Below, piece by piece: positions 25,047 through 32,857 of a stretch of 64,000 nucleotides of DNA (positions are counted from its first letter, which is position 1; every line of letters starts with the position of its first letter). The notes below the pieces were generated by a model. That model worked only from the letters and a program-made list of their open reading frames with translations, did not search any database and was not told where the DNA came from. Position numbers and translations under genes: made by a program. This DNA is from Streptomyces althioticus (lineage in GTDB: Bacteria; Actinomycetota; Actinomycetes; Streptomycetales; Streptomycetaceae). The stretch covers positions 117,813 through 181,812 of the forward strand of contig BMSW01000015.1 of assembly GCA_014649355.1 (NCBI GenBank). Reading direction: 5' to 3'.

Positions 25047-25243
25047 CAGGGCCCCCTTCGGTTCATCGGCCGTTTGTCCGGTGTGTCCATCATGGGCACA
25101 CCGGGGTGCACCTTGCAGTCACGCCGATGAGGGACGACCACGTCAAGAGGGTTCCGGTTGCGCTTCGGTACCGGTGCCTCGCGCGGACGCGTTCCAGCTC
25201 ACAAGTGCTACGACAGGTGTCCGATTGCTATCGGATCGTGATG

Positions 25244-25261
25244 CTCAGATTCCCCTCAGAT
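25244..25261. promoter_or_regulatory. 11-bp phased direct repeat, candidate response-regulator site
   Basis: Two exact copies of ctcagat (25244-25250 and 25255-25261) are spaced 11 bp start to start, one helical turn apart, as OmpR/PhoB-type regulators often require. They lie in the gap between the divergent response regulator (start 25046) and gluA (start 25328), 67-84 bp upstream of gluA. Confidence 0.55.
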
Positions 25262-25327
25262 GTAATGACGCAGGTCTGAAGGGTTACTACTGTCCTCCGA
25301 AACCGAGGAGGACGGAGCCTAGGAGCG

Positions 25328-26104
25328 ATGACCGAAGTATCGGTGGCCAAGGAAGATGAGGCCGCGACCGGCGATCTGGTCGTCCTGAAGAGCGTCAACA
25401 AGCACTTCGGCGCGTTGCACGTTCTCCAGGACATCGACCTGACGATCGCCCGTGGCGAAGTCGTCGTGGTCATCGGACCCTCCGGGTCCGGCAAGTCCAC
25501 CCTGTGCCGCACCATCAACCGTCTGGAGACGATCGACTCCGGCTCGATCACGATCGACGGCAAGCCCCTGCCCGCCGAGGGCAAGGCGCTCGCGAAGCTC
25601 CGTGCCGACGTGGGGATGGTCTTCCAGTCCTTCAACCTGTTCGCGCACAAGACCGTGCTCGAGAACGTGACGCTCGGACAGGTCAAGGTCCGCAAGAAGG
25701 ACAAGAAGGAGGCCGAGGAGCGCGCGCGTGCCCTCCTCGACCGGGTCGGCGTGGCCGCACAGGCCGACAAGTACCCCGCACAGCTCTCCGGTGGTCAGCA
25801 GCAGCGCGTCGCCATCGCGCGGGCCCTGGCGATGGAGCCCAAGGTCATGCTCTTCGACGAGCCGACGTCGGCTCTCGACCCGGAGATGATCAACGAGGTT
25901 CTCGAAGTCATGCAGCAGCTCGCCCGTGACGGCATGACGATGATCGTCGTGACCCACGAGATGGGCTTCGCGCGTTCGGCCGCCAACCGCGTGGTGTTCA
26001 TGGCGGACGGCCGCATCGTCGAGCAGGCGACGCCGGACCAGTTCTTCAGCAACCCGCGCAGCGACCGTGCCAAGGACTTCCTGTCGAAGATCCTTCACCA
26101 CTGA
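25328..26104 (+). CDS. gluA: Glutamate ABC transporter ATP-binding protein
   Basis: This is the ATPase of a polar amino-acid (glutamate-type) importer. The 258-residue protein has Walker A GPSGSGKST, Q-loop VFQSFNLF, signature LSGGQQQRVAIARAL, Walker B VMLFDEP, and the switch His in VTHEM. ATG 25328 is preceded by AGGAGCG. It is the first gene of gluABCD, an arrangement known from Corynebacterium and Streptomyces for glutamate uptake. The gap to gluB is 81 bp. Confidence 0.95.
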   Translation: MTEVSVAKEDEAATGDLVVLKSVNKHFGALHVLQDIDLTIARGEVVVVIGPSGSGKSTLCRTINRLETIDSGSITIDGKPLPAEGKALAKLRADVGMVFQSFNLFAHKTVLENVTLGQVKVRKKDKKEAEERARALLDRVGVAAQADKYPAQLSGGQQQRVAIARALAMEPKVMLFDEPTSALDPEMINEVLEVMQQLARDGMTMIVVTHEMGFARSAANRVVFMADGRIVEQATPDQFFSNPRSDRAKDFLSKILHH

Positions 26105-26185
26105 GGCGCGGCGCAGCGCCCCTGCCGACCTGCGTCACCGGACATTGACCGGTCCGCATCACTTCACCAGTCAAAGGATGTGCAC

Positions 26186-27022
26186 ATGAAGCTCCGCAAG
26201 GTCACCGCCGCCTCGGCCACCGTCTTCGCCCTCGCCCTGACCGCCACCGCGTGCGGGGGTGGCGACGGCGACAACGAGTCCTCGGGCGGCGGCAAGGACA
26301 AGATCACGATCGGCATCAAGTTCGACCAGCCGGGCCTCGGCCAGAAGACCCCACAGGGCTACGCGGGCTTCGACGTGGACGTCGCCACCTACGTCGCCAA
26401 GAAGCTCGGTTACGAGGAGAACCAGATCGAGTGGAAGGAGGCGAAGAGCGGTGACCGCGAGACCATGCTGCAGCGCGGCGACGTCGACTTCATCGCCGCG
26501 ACCTACTCGATCACCCCGGAGCGCGAGGAGAAGGTCGACTTCGCCGGCCCGTACCTGCTCGCCCACCAGGACGTGCTGCTCCGCGCCGACGACGACAAGA
26601 TCAAGTCGCCGGAGGACCTGAACAGCGCCAAGCTCTGCTCCGTCACCGGTTCGACCTCCGCGCAGAACGTCAAGGACAAGCTGGCGCCCAAGGCCCAGCT
26701 GCAGCCGTACCCGACGTACTCGGCCTGCCTGCCCGGTCTGCAGAACGGCGCCGTCGACGCGCTGACCACCGACGACTCCATCCTCGCCGGTTACGCCTCG
26801 CAGCCGCAGTTCAAGGGCAAGTTCAAGCTGGGCGGCTTCAAGATGACGAACGAGAACTACGGCATCGGCGTCAAGAAGGGCAGCGACCTCAAGGACAAGA
26901 TCAACAAGGCCCTTGAGGACATGGTCTCCGACAAGTCCTGGGACAAGGCCGTCAAGGACAACTTCGGTCCGGCCAACTACCAGAACGAGCCCGCGCCGAA
27001 GATCGGCGACATCAAGAGCTGA
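26186..27022 (+). CDS. gluB: Glutamate ABC transporter substrate-binding lipoprotein
   Basis: The 278-residue protein is an extracellular binding protein. The signal ends in the lipobox LTATAC with Cys23 as the lipid anchor, followed by a Gly/Asp linker. The SBP_bac_3 fold begins at KITIGIKFDQPGLG. Typical features are GFDVDVATYVAKKLGY, GDVDFIAATYSITPEREEKVDFAGPY and a C-terminal helix VKDNFGPANYQ. ATG 26186 is chosen over a GTG two codons upstream because AAAGGA lies 7 nt before it. It delivers substrate, probably glutamate, to GluCD. Confidence 0.95.
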   Translation: MKLRKVTAASATVFALALTATACGGGDGDNESSGGGKDKITIGIKFDQPGLGQKTPQGYAGFDVDVATYVAKKLGYEENQIEWKEAKSGDRETMLQRGDVDFIAATYSITPEREEKVDFAGPYLLAHQDVLLRADDDKIKSPEDLNSAKLCSVTGSTSAQNVKDKLAPKAQLQPYPTYSACLPGLQNGAVDALTTDDSILAGYASQPQFKGKFKLGGFKMTNENYGIGVKKGSDLKDKINKALEDMVSDKSWDKAVKDNFGPANYQNEPAPKIGDIKS

Positions 27023-27106
27023 GGCAACGCCTGACGGAGTGCGCCGCCGCCCGACCGCGGCGGCGCACCCGGGTCGGCATCCATACACGCGGAAGCGCGG
27101 GAGATC

Positions 27107-27772
27107 GTGTTCGATTTTCTTGAAGATTACGACCTGCTGGGGGCCTTCTGGACGACGGTGCAGCTCGCTGTGCTCTCCGCCGTCGGCTCCCTGATCTGGG
27201 GCACCCTGCTGGCCGCCATGCGCGTCGGTCCGGTGCCGTTGATGCGCGGCTTCGGGACCGCGTACGTGAACATCGTGCGGAACATCCCGCTCACCGTCAT
27301 CATCCTGTTCACGTCGCTCGGCCTCAACCAGACCCTGGGCATCTCGCTCGGCGCGGACGACTTCGAAACGATCAACTTCCGGCTCGCCGTGCTCGGCCTC
27401 GTGGCGTACACGTCGGCCTTCGTCTGCGAGGCGCTGCGCTCCGGCATCAACACCGTGCCCGTCGGCCAGGCGGAGGCCGCCCGGGCGCTGGGGCTGAGCT
27501 TCAACCAGGTGCTCGGCCTGGTCGTGCTGCCCCAGGCGTTCCGTTCGTCCGTGGGCCCGCTCGCGAACGTCCTCATCGCCCTCATCAAGAACACCACGGT
27601 CGCCGCCGCCATCGGCGTGGCCGAGGCGGCGCTGCTGATGAAGGAGATGATCGAGAACGAGGCCCAGCTGCTGCTGATCTCCGGGATCATCGCGTTCGGC
27701 TTCGTGGTTCTGACGCTGCCGACCGGCCTGTTCCTCGGCTGGGTGGGCAAGAAGGTGGCGGTGAAGCGATGA
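27107..27772 (+). CDS. gluC: Glutamate ABC transporter permease GluC
   Basis: The 221-residue permease of the HisM type has about five membrane segments and the EAA loop EAARALGLSFNQVLGLVVLPQAF that contacts the ATPase. GTG 27107 follows the weak Shine-Dalgarno GGGAG; no ATG alternative lies nearby. Its last codons overlap the start of gluD (ATGA), so translation of the two permeases is coupled. Confidence 0.95.
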   Translation: MFDFLEDYDLLGAFWTTVQLAVLSAVGSLIWGTLLAAMRVGPVPLMRGFGTAYVNIVRNIPLTVIILFTSLGLNQTLGISLGADDFETINFRLAVLGLVAYTSAFVCEALRSGINTVPVGQAEAARALGLSFNQVLGLVVLPQAFRSSVGPLANVLIALIKNTTVAAAIGVAEAALLMKEMIENEAQLLLISGIIAFGFVVLTLPTGLFLGWVGKKVAVKR

Positions 27773-28674
27773 GCTCCGTTCTCTACGACGCCCAGGGCCC
27801 CCGCGCAAAGCGGCGGAACATCATCTTCACGGTGGTGTTCCTGCTCGCCCTCGCCGCCCTGCTGTGGTGGGTGTTCAGCACCCTCAACGACAAGGGCCAG
27901 CTGGAGTGGGCCCTGTGGGAGCCGTTCTTCACCGGCACCGAGGCCTGGTCCACCTACATCTGGCCCGGCCTGCAGAACACGCTGAAGGCCGCCTTCCTCG
28001 CGGTGATCATCGCGATGCCGCTCGGCGCGGTCCTCGGCATCGCCCGCCTCTCGGACCACGCGTGGGTCCGCGTCCCGGCCGGCATCGTGGTGGAGTTCTT
28101 CCGCGCCATCCCCGTGCTGGTCCTGATGATCTTCGGCCTGGCGCTGTTCGCCGAGTACACGGGCGTCAGCTCCGACGACCGTCCGCTGTACGCGGTCGTC
28201 ACCGGCCTGGTGCTCTACAACGCCTCCGTCCTCGCGGAGATCGTGCGCGCCGGCATCCTGTCGCTGCCCAAGGGCCAGTCCGAGGCCGCGATGGCGATCG
28301 GCCTGCGCAAGAACCAGCTGATGCGACTCGTCCTGCTGCCGCAGGCGGTCACCGCGATGCTCCCGGCCATCGTCAGCCAGCTCGTCGTCATCGTGAAGGA
28401 CACCGCCCTCGGCGGCGCCGTCCTCACCTTCCCCGAGCTGCTCGCGTCGGCCAACACCATGAGCGGCTACTACGGCGCCAACGTGATCGCCAGCTTCACC
28501 GTGGTCGCCGTGCTCTTCATCGCGCTGAACTTCGCCCTGACGACGTTCGCGAGCTGGCTCGAGGCGCGCCTGCGCCGCAGCAAGCGCGGCACGGGCGCGG
28601 TGCTCGGCGCCGGTGACGTCGACGACATCAACGCGGCCGAGGTCGGCGGTCCGCACAAGACCGACGGCGTCTGA
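27769..28674 (+). CDS. gluD: Glutamate ABC transporter permease GluD
   Basis: This is the second permease, 301 residues. It carries a longer cytoplasmic N-terminus, a first TM (IIFTVVFLLALAALLWWVF), and the EAA loop SEAAMAIGLRKNQLMRLVLLPQAV. A charged C-terminal tail of about 40 residues follows the last TM. The start ATG overlaps the gluC stop by 4 bp. A strong hairpin 18 bp after the stop ends the operon. Confidence 0.95.
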   Translation: MSSVLYDAQGPRAKRRNIIFTVVFLLALAALLWWVFSTLNDKGQLEWALWEPFFTGTEAWSTYIWPGLQNTLKAAFLAVIIAMPLGAVLGIARLSDHAWVRVPAGIVVEFFRAIPVLVLMIFGLALFAEYTGVSSDDRPLYAVVTGLVLYNASVLAEIVRAGILSLPKGQSEAAMAIGLRKNQLMRLVLLPQAVTAMLPAIVSQLVVIVKDTALGGAVLTFPELLASANTMSGYYGANVIASFTVVAVLFIALNFALTTFASWLEARLRRSKRGTGAVLGAGDVDDINAAEVGGPHKTDGV

Positions 28675-28691
28675 CGCACGACCCCTTCCGT

Positions 28692-28733
28692 ACATGACTG
28701 TGGCCCGCCGGGAACGGCGGGCCACAGTCATGT
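28692..28733 (+). terminator. gluABCD terminator
   Basis: A perfect 19-bp stem (28692-28710 and 28715-28733) closes on a GGAA tetraloop, 18 bp after the gluD stop. Confidence 0.92.
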
Positions 28734-28782
28734 CGGTGACCGGCCGTCGTCACCGTGACGGAAGAGCGATGCGCCGTGGGCT

Positions 28783-28803
28783 CATGTGATGAACTGTCAC
28801 ATG
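28783..28803. promoter_or_regulatory. Palindrome upstream of the FAD monooxygenase gene
   Basis: Perfect 7-bp arms catgtga (28783-28789) and tcacatg (28797-28803) flank 7 bp. It resembles a Crp/Fnr-type TGTGA-N6-TCACA site but has one extra spacer base. It sits about 50-70 bp upstream of a promoter-like TTGACG at 28853-28858. Confidence 0.5.
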
Positions 28804-28852
28804 CTGGGACCTCTCCCGCGGCAGCTCATGATCGCCACCGCCCTTCGGTCAC

Positions 28853-28881
28853 TTGACGCAAGCACCGGCAATGGGTTGCAT
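28853..28881 (+). promoter_or_regulatory. Possible promoter of the FAD monooxygenase gene
   Basis: TTGACG (28853-28858) is a near-consensus -35 hexamer; TTGCAT (28876-28881) follows after 17 bp as a weak -10. It is about 85 bp upstream of the chosen GTG start. Confidence 0.35.
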
Positions 28882-28965
28882 ACGTTCTGTGATCGTGCAC
28901 CCTGCTCCATCTTCCTGTTCCCTCACGTCCTCCCCGACGTCACTCCGAGCAGGGAGCGCCACGCC

Positions 28966-30606
28966 GTGGACCCGGTGATCGTCGTCGGAGCGGGGCCCGT
29001 CGGGCTCACGCTGGCACTGGCGCTGGCGCGTCAGGACGTGCCGTGCGTGGTCCTGGACGAGGGGCCGGGCAAGGACGAACCCCGTCCCGCCCGCACCGTC
29101 GTGCTGCGCGAGGACACCGCCGCGCTGATGGAGCGGCTGACCGGTCTGTCCCTCGACCACGCGGGGTTCCGTTGGGCCGGATGGCGGTCGATGCGGCGCA
29201 AGCAGGTGACGAACGAGGTCGGCTTCGAGGACGCCGAGGCCGCTCCCCTGCACATCGCCCAGCACGTCCTGACCGGCGCGCTGCGCGCGGCCCTGGAGAA
29301 CGAACGGCTCGTCAAGATCGCCGTGGACAGCAGGCTGGACACCATGGAGCAGGAACGGTCCGGCGTCACCGCCCACACCCGGGGCGCCTCCGGCACGTGG
29401 TGGCGCGGGAGTTACCTGGTCGGCTGCGACGGCCCCCGCTCCACCGTGCGCAAGCTCCAGGACATCCGCTTCCCCGGCCGCACCGCGGTGGAACGTCACG
29501 CCGTCGCCGCCCTGCGCACCGAACTCCCCTGGCAGGACGAGGCGCTGCTGCACCGCTCCCCGCCGTGGCGCACCTCCGGCCCCTCCGCCGGGGAGATCAT
29601 CGCCCGCCCGCTGCCGGACGAGGTGTGGCGGCTGGACTGGCTGCTGCCTCCCGGCAAGGACCTGGTCACCCCCGAGATGCTGCTCACCCGCATCCGCGAG
29701 ACCCTGGCCGGCTGGAACGGCGGCACGGTACCCCCGTACGAACTCCTCGACACCGGCGTGCACACCGTCCACCACCGGCTCGCCCGGCGCTGGCGGGCCA
29801 AGCGCGTCTTCCTCGCCGGGGACGCGGCCCATCTGCTCGGCGCGCTGGGCACCCACGGGCTGGACGAAGGGCTGCGCGACGCCGACAACCTCGCCTGGAA
29901 ACTGGCCCTCGCCTGGCACCACGGCCCGCACGAGGCACTGCTCGACAGCTACCAGACCGAGCGCCGCGCCCTCGTCGCCTCCCGGCTTCGCGCCGCCGAC
30001 CAGGCCCTGCCGCTGCTGCGCGGCGGAGGAGGACTGCGCACCTACGTCCCCGGCTCCTCGCGCAGCCTGGACACACTGCTGATGGACGGTCACCTCGGGC
30101 GCGGAGCGCTGGGCTCGCCCGGCACGTACGCCGACTCGCCCCTCGCGCCCGGCCGCCTGGAGGGCGAGGCCCCGGTCGCCACGGCCCCGGGTGCGACCGT
30201 CACGGATGTGATCGTCACCGCCGAGGACGGCACCTTCGTCCGGCTGAGGGACCGGCTCGGGCGGGGTGCCCTGCTGGTGGTGCTGGTCGCGCCGGGCACG
30301 GGGGTGTGGGAACGCCGTCACTGGGTGTCCGCCGGGATCATGCCGCGCCTGGCGGCCGCCGTCTCCGCGCTGCCGCACCGCGCGGAACTGCTGGTCGCCG
30401 AGAGCTATCCGGGCGCCGCGGCCCACACGGTCCTGCTCGTCCGCCCCGACGGCCACCTCGTCACGGCCCTGAGCGGTGTCCGCCCGGCGGACATGTACGC
30501 GGCAGCGGAAACGGCCCTGGGCGGGCCGGCGAACGGAACGGCGTCGAAGGCGGGCGCCGACGCCCAGGCAGGGGCCCGGGAGGACGCGGGGGCCGGGTCA
30601 CGGTGA
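28966..30606 (+). CDS. FAD-dependent monooxygenase (class A flavoprotein)
   Basis: The 546-residue protein is a para-hydroxybenzoate-hydroxylase-type flavoprotein. It has the dinucleotide-binding VVGAGPVGLTLALALAR at the very N-terminus, the DG motif VGCDGPRSTVRK and the GD motif RVFLAGDAAH followed by GLNxG-like GLDEGLRDADNLAWKLA. The C-terminal part resembles the thioredoxin-like domain of phenol or rifampicin hydroxylases. GTG 28966 is chosen because the FAD fold starts four residues later and GGGAG precedes it; a longer open frame upstream has atypical composition. Aromatic substrate is unknown. No biosynthetic genes surround it. The Ala/Gly-rich tail is not conserved-looking. Confidence 0.9.
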   Translation: MDPVIVVGAGPVGLTLALALARQDVPCVVLDEGPGKDEPRPARTVVLREDTAALMERLTGLSLDHAGFRWAGWRSMRRKQVTNEVGFEDAEAAPLHIAQHVLTGALRAALENERLVKIAVDSRLDTMEQERSGVTAHTRGASGTWWRGSYLVGCDGPRSTVRKLQDIRFPGRTAVERHAVAALRTELPWQDEALLHRSPPWRTSGPSAGEIIARPLPDEVWRLDWLLPPGKDLVTPEMLLTRIRETLAGWNGGTVPPYELLDTGVHTVHHRLARRWRAKRVFLAGDAAHLLGALGTHGLDEGLRDADNLAWKLALAWHHGPHEALLDSYQTERRALVASRLRAADQALPLLRGGGGLRTYVPGSSRSLDTLLMDGHLGRGALGSPGTYADSPLAPGRLEGEAPVATAPGATVTDVIVTAEDGTFVRLRDRLGRGALLVVLVAPGTGVWERRHWVSAGIMPRLAAAVSALPHRAELLVAESYPGAAAHTVLLVRPDGHLVTALSGVRPADMYAAAETALGGPANGTASKAGADAQAGAREDAGAGSR

Positions 30607-30804
30607 GGCGGGGGCACTGAGCGCAGCTTCCCAGGCGGCGGGGCATGGTCCACTGCAGTGCCGCGGCACACGCCCCGCCCGCACCTCAGCACGACCACCC
30701 CCACCCGGCGCACGCCCGCCCTGCCGCGCCCGGCGCGTCCCGCGCCCCCCGGCGCACACGCCGGAGCGTCCTCTCCACGCCGACGTCCACATCGTGGCGA
30801 CCGG

Positions 30805-30834
30805 TTGAACCAGGCCTCGGTCGCATGCTGTACT
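30805..30834 (+). promoter_or_regulatory. Promoter of the cysteine dioxygenase leader
   Basis: TTGAAC (30805-30810) and TGTACT (30829-30834), 18 bp apart, fit a housekeeping promoter. The predicted start of transcription falls at or next to the ATG of the leader peptide (30842), so the leader would be translated from a leaderless message. Confidence 0.55.
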
Positions 30835-30841
30835 CCCGCTC

Positions 30842-30928
30842 ATGACCGACACCCGCGTGCACCTCTGGCGGAGGGTCCACATGGACCTCCTCCGCTACGC
30901 GGGCTGCGTGTGTCGCCCGTCCTGTTGA
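30842..30928 (+). CDS. Cys-rich leader peptide upstream of cysteine dioxygenase
   Basis: This 28-residue open frame begins MTDTRVHLWRR and ends GCVCRPSC, with three Cys codons in its last seven positions. It lies 103 bp upstream of the cysteine dioxygenase gene. Streptomyces has a class of short, often leaderless, leader peptides with a similar CxCRPSC-type ending ahead of sulfur-metabolism genes. Ribosome pausing at Cys codons could sense cysteine supply and control the downstream gene. There is no Shine-Dalgarno, and the -10 element lies only 7 bp before the ATG. The regulatory mechanism is inferred, but the peptide itself is convincing. Confidence 0.82.
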   Translation: MTDTRVHLWRRVHMDLLRYAGCVCRPSC

Positions 30929-31031
30929 TTCGCGACGTTCCCCCTTCTTTCCGCGCGCCCGCCCTGACCGTCCCTCCCGGACGATGTCGTCGAGGCGCGC
31001 GTCCCGCGACCTCACCTCCAGGACGGTGCAC

Positions 31032-31577
31032 ATGTCTGTCTCCCCCGCTGCCCCCGCCCACGCTCCTGCGGCCCTCTCCGCGTCCGCGCCGACGCAGGCC
31101 GAACTTCTCGACTTCGTACGGCGTGCCGTCGCAGACGCCGAGCTGATCGCCTCGCTCCCCCTGGATCCCGAGGGGCGGACCTGGGTCCGGCTCGACGGGC
31201 CGGGCGGCAGTGAGGCCTGGCTGATCGGCTGGCCGCCCGGCACCGGCACCGGCTGGCACGACCACGCGGACTCCGTCGGCGCGTTCATGACCGCGTCGGG
31301 CGAGCTGAAGGAGAACTCGCTCGCCGTGCGGCTCCCCACCGACGGCTGGACGACCCTCCAACTCACCGAGGGCGTCGACCGCGAGCGGCTGCTGGCGACC
31401 GGACAGGGCCGCGCCTTCGGCCGCCACCATGTGCACGAGGTGCTGAACGAGTCGACGGACCGGCACGCGGTCTCCGTGCACGCCTACTACCCGCCGCTGC
31501 CGCGCATCCGCCGCTACAGCCGCACCGGCCCCACCCTGCGTCTGGAGCAGGTGGAGCGCCCGGAGGACTGGCAGTGA
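31032..31577 (+). CDS. Cysteine dioxygenase (type I, cupin)
   Basis: This iron enzyme oxidises cysteine to cysteine sulfinate. The 181-residue cupin shows GWHDH with His76 and His78 and the second cupin motif HHVHEVLN with the third iron ligand among His132-His135. GRTWVRLDGPGGSEAWLIGWPPG and AVSVHAYYPPL are typical of the actinobacterial form. ATG 31032 has AGGACGG upstream; an in-frame ATG 48 nt earlier would add an Arg/Ser-rich stretch and is less likely. It overlaps the start of a rhodanese gene by 4 bp and is preceded by a Cys-rich leader peptide, so the operon handles surplus cysteine or sulfur. Confidence 0.92.
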   Translation: MSVSPAAPAHAPAALSASAPTQAELLDFVRRAVADAELIASLPLDPEGRTWVRLDGPGGSEAWLIGWPPGTGTGWHDHADSVGAFMTASGELKENSLAVRLPTDGWTTLQLTEGVDRERLLATGQGRAFGRHHVHEVLNESTDRHAVSVHAYYPPLPRIRRYSRTGPTLRLEQVERPEDWQ

Positions 31578-32011
31578 GCGGGCCGGAAACCGAAGGGTAC
31601 GCAGGCCAGGACGGCGGTCGGCCGCCCGGCATCGACGAGTTGCTGGAGCGCGTCCGCGCCGGATACACCCGTGTCGAGGCGCAGGAGGCGTACGACGCCT
31701 GGCGGTCCGGGGACGCGCTGCTCGTGGACATCCGCTACGCCGCTCTGCGGCAGCGGGACGGGCTGATCCCCGGCGCGCTGGTGGTCGAGCGCAACGAACT
31801 GGAGTGGCGGCTGGACCCGCGGGGCAGCCACCGCCTGCCCGAGGCCGCCCACCACGGCCTGCGCGTGGTCGTGGTCTGCAACGAGGGGTACGCCTCCAGC
31901 CTGGCCGCGGAGTCGCTCCAGCGGCTGGGGCTGCGCCGGGCCACCGATCTGGTCGGCGGCTTCCAGGCCTGGCGGGCGGCCGGGCTGCCGGTGACGACGG
32001 CAGCCGCGTAG
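31574..32011 (+). CDS. Rhodanese-domain sulfurtransferase
   Basis: The 145-residue single-domain rhodanese carries a persulfide-forming Cys102 in VVVCNEGYASS and the C-terminal VGGFQAWRAAGLPV. GTG 31574 overlaps the stop of cysteine dioxygenase (GTGA), so translation is coupled. Together the two products may oxidise cysteine and move the released or excess sulfane sulfur. The active-site loop CNEGYASS is the type seen in actinobacterial rhodaneses paired with cysteine dioxygenase. The exact acceptor is unknown. Confidence 0.92.
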   Translation: MSGPETEGYAGQDGGRPPGIDELLERVRAGYTRVEAQEAYDAWRSGDALLVDIRYAALRQRDGLIPGALVVERNELEWRLDPRGSHRLPEAAHHGLRVVVVCNEGYASSLAAESLQRLGLRRATDLVGGFQAWRAAGLPVTTAAA

Positions 32012-32016
32012 TCGGG

Positions 32017-32042
32017 GAGCGCCCGGGTGCGTCCGGGCGCTC
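32017..32042. terminator. Bidirectional terminator between the rhodanese gene and recX
   Basis: A perfect 10-bp stem (32017-32026 and 32033-32042) with a 6-nt loop lies between convergent stop codons at 32011 and 32045. Confidence 0.75.
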
Positions 32043-32044
32043 GC

Positions 32045-32854
32045 TCAGTACCCCTCGTCGCCGAGGAACTCGGTGTCCTCGCCCTCCTCCTCCAGCGCCT
32101 GGCGGACCACGCGCAGGGCGAGACCCTGCGGGTAGCCCTTGCGGGCGAGCATGCCGGCGAGGCGGCGTATCCGCTTGTCGCGGTCGAGTCCGCGGGTGGC
32201 GCGCAGCTTACGGGCGACCAGTTCGCGGGCGGTCTCCTCCTCCTGCTCGGAGTCGAGCCGGGAGACGGCCTCGTCGATCAGGGCGGAGTCGACGCCCCTG
32301 GTGCGCAGTTCCCGGGCGAGGGCGCGCCGGGCCAGCCCTCGGCCGTGGTGCCGGGACTCCACCCAGGCGTCCGCGAAGGCGCTGTCGTTGATCAGTCCGA
32401 CCTCCTCGAACCGGGACAGCACCTCCTCGGCGGCCTCGTCGGGGATCTCCCGCTTGCGGAGGGCGTCGGCGAGCTGCTTCCGGGTGCGCGGGGTCCCGGT
32501 GAGCAGCCGCAGGCAGATCGCCCGCGCCCGCTCCACCGGGTCCCCCGGAGACTCCTGCCGCTCCGCCCTCACCGAGTCGGAGGCGTCTCCGTCCGCCGTG
32601 GCCGCCTCGCCGAACGAGCGGCGTCGGCGCCCACGTCCACCGTGCGGCCCGCCGTCACACGAGCCACCCGTCCGTGCCGTACGGCCGCCGCGTCCCCGGC
32701 CTCCGCCACCGCCCGCTTCCGGGAGGCCGGGGTCCGCGTCGTCGTACGCCGTGTCACCGCCGACGGCCGGGGCTTCGCCGCCCACGGCGTCCCTCCCCCG
32801 TGGGACACCGGGAGCGTCGTACTCGTACTCGGCCCAGTCGGTTCGTCGGGTCAC
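32045..32854 (-). CDS. recX: RecA regulator RecX
   Basis: RecX binds RecA filaments and limits RecA activity. The 269-residue protein has the three-helix RecX repeats in its C-terminal 165 residues (RTRKQLADALRKREIPDEAAEEVLSRF, INDSAFADAWVESRHHGRGLARRALARELRTRGV). An N-terminal extension of about 100 residues is Gly/Asp/Arg-rich and disordered-looking; RecX is usually 150-200 residues. GTG 32854 lies only 3 bp after the recA stop, so recA and recX are co-transcribed and probably translationally coupled. Confidence 0.93.
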   Translation of the reverse strand: MTRRTDWAEYEYDAPGVPRGRDAVGGEAPAVGGDTAYDDADPGLPEAGGGGGRGRGGRTARTGGSCDGGPHGGRGRRRRSFGEAATADGDASDSVRAERQESPGDPVERARAICLRLLTGTPRTRKQLADALRKREIPDEAAEEVLSRFEEVGLINDSAFADAWVESRHHGRGLARRALARELRTRGVDSALIDEAVSRLDSEQEEETARELVARKLRATRGLDRDKRIRRLAGMLARKGYPQGLALRVVRQALEEEGEDTEFLGDEGY

Positions 32855-32857
32855 GGG

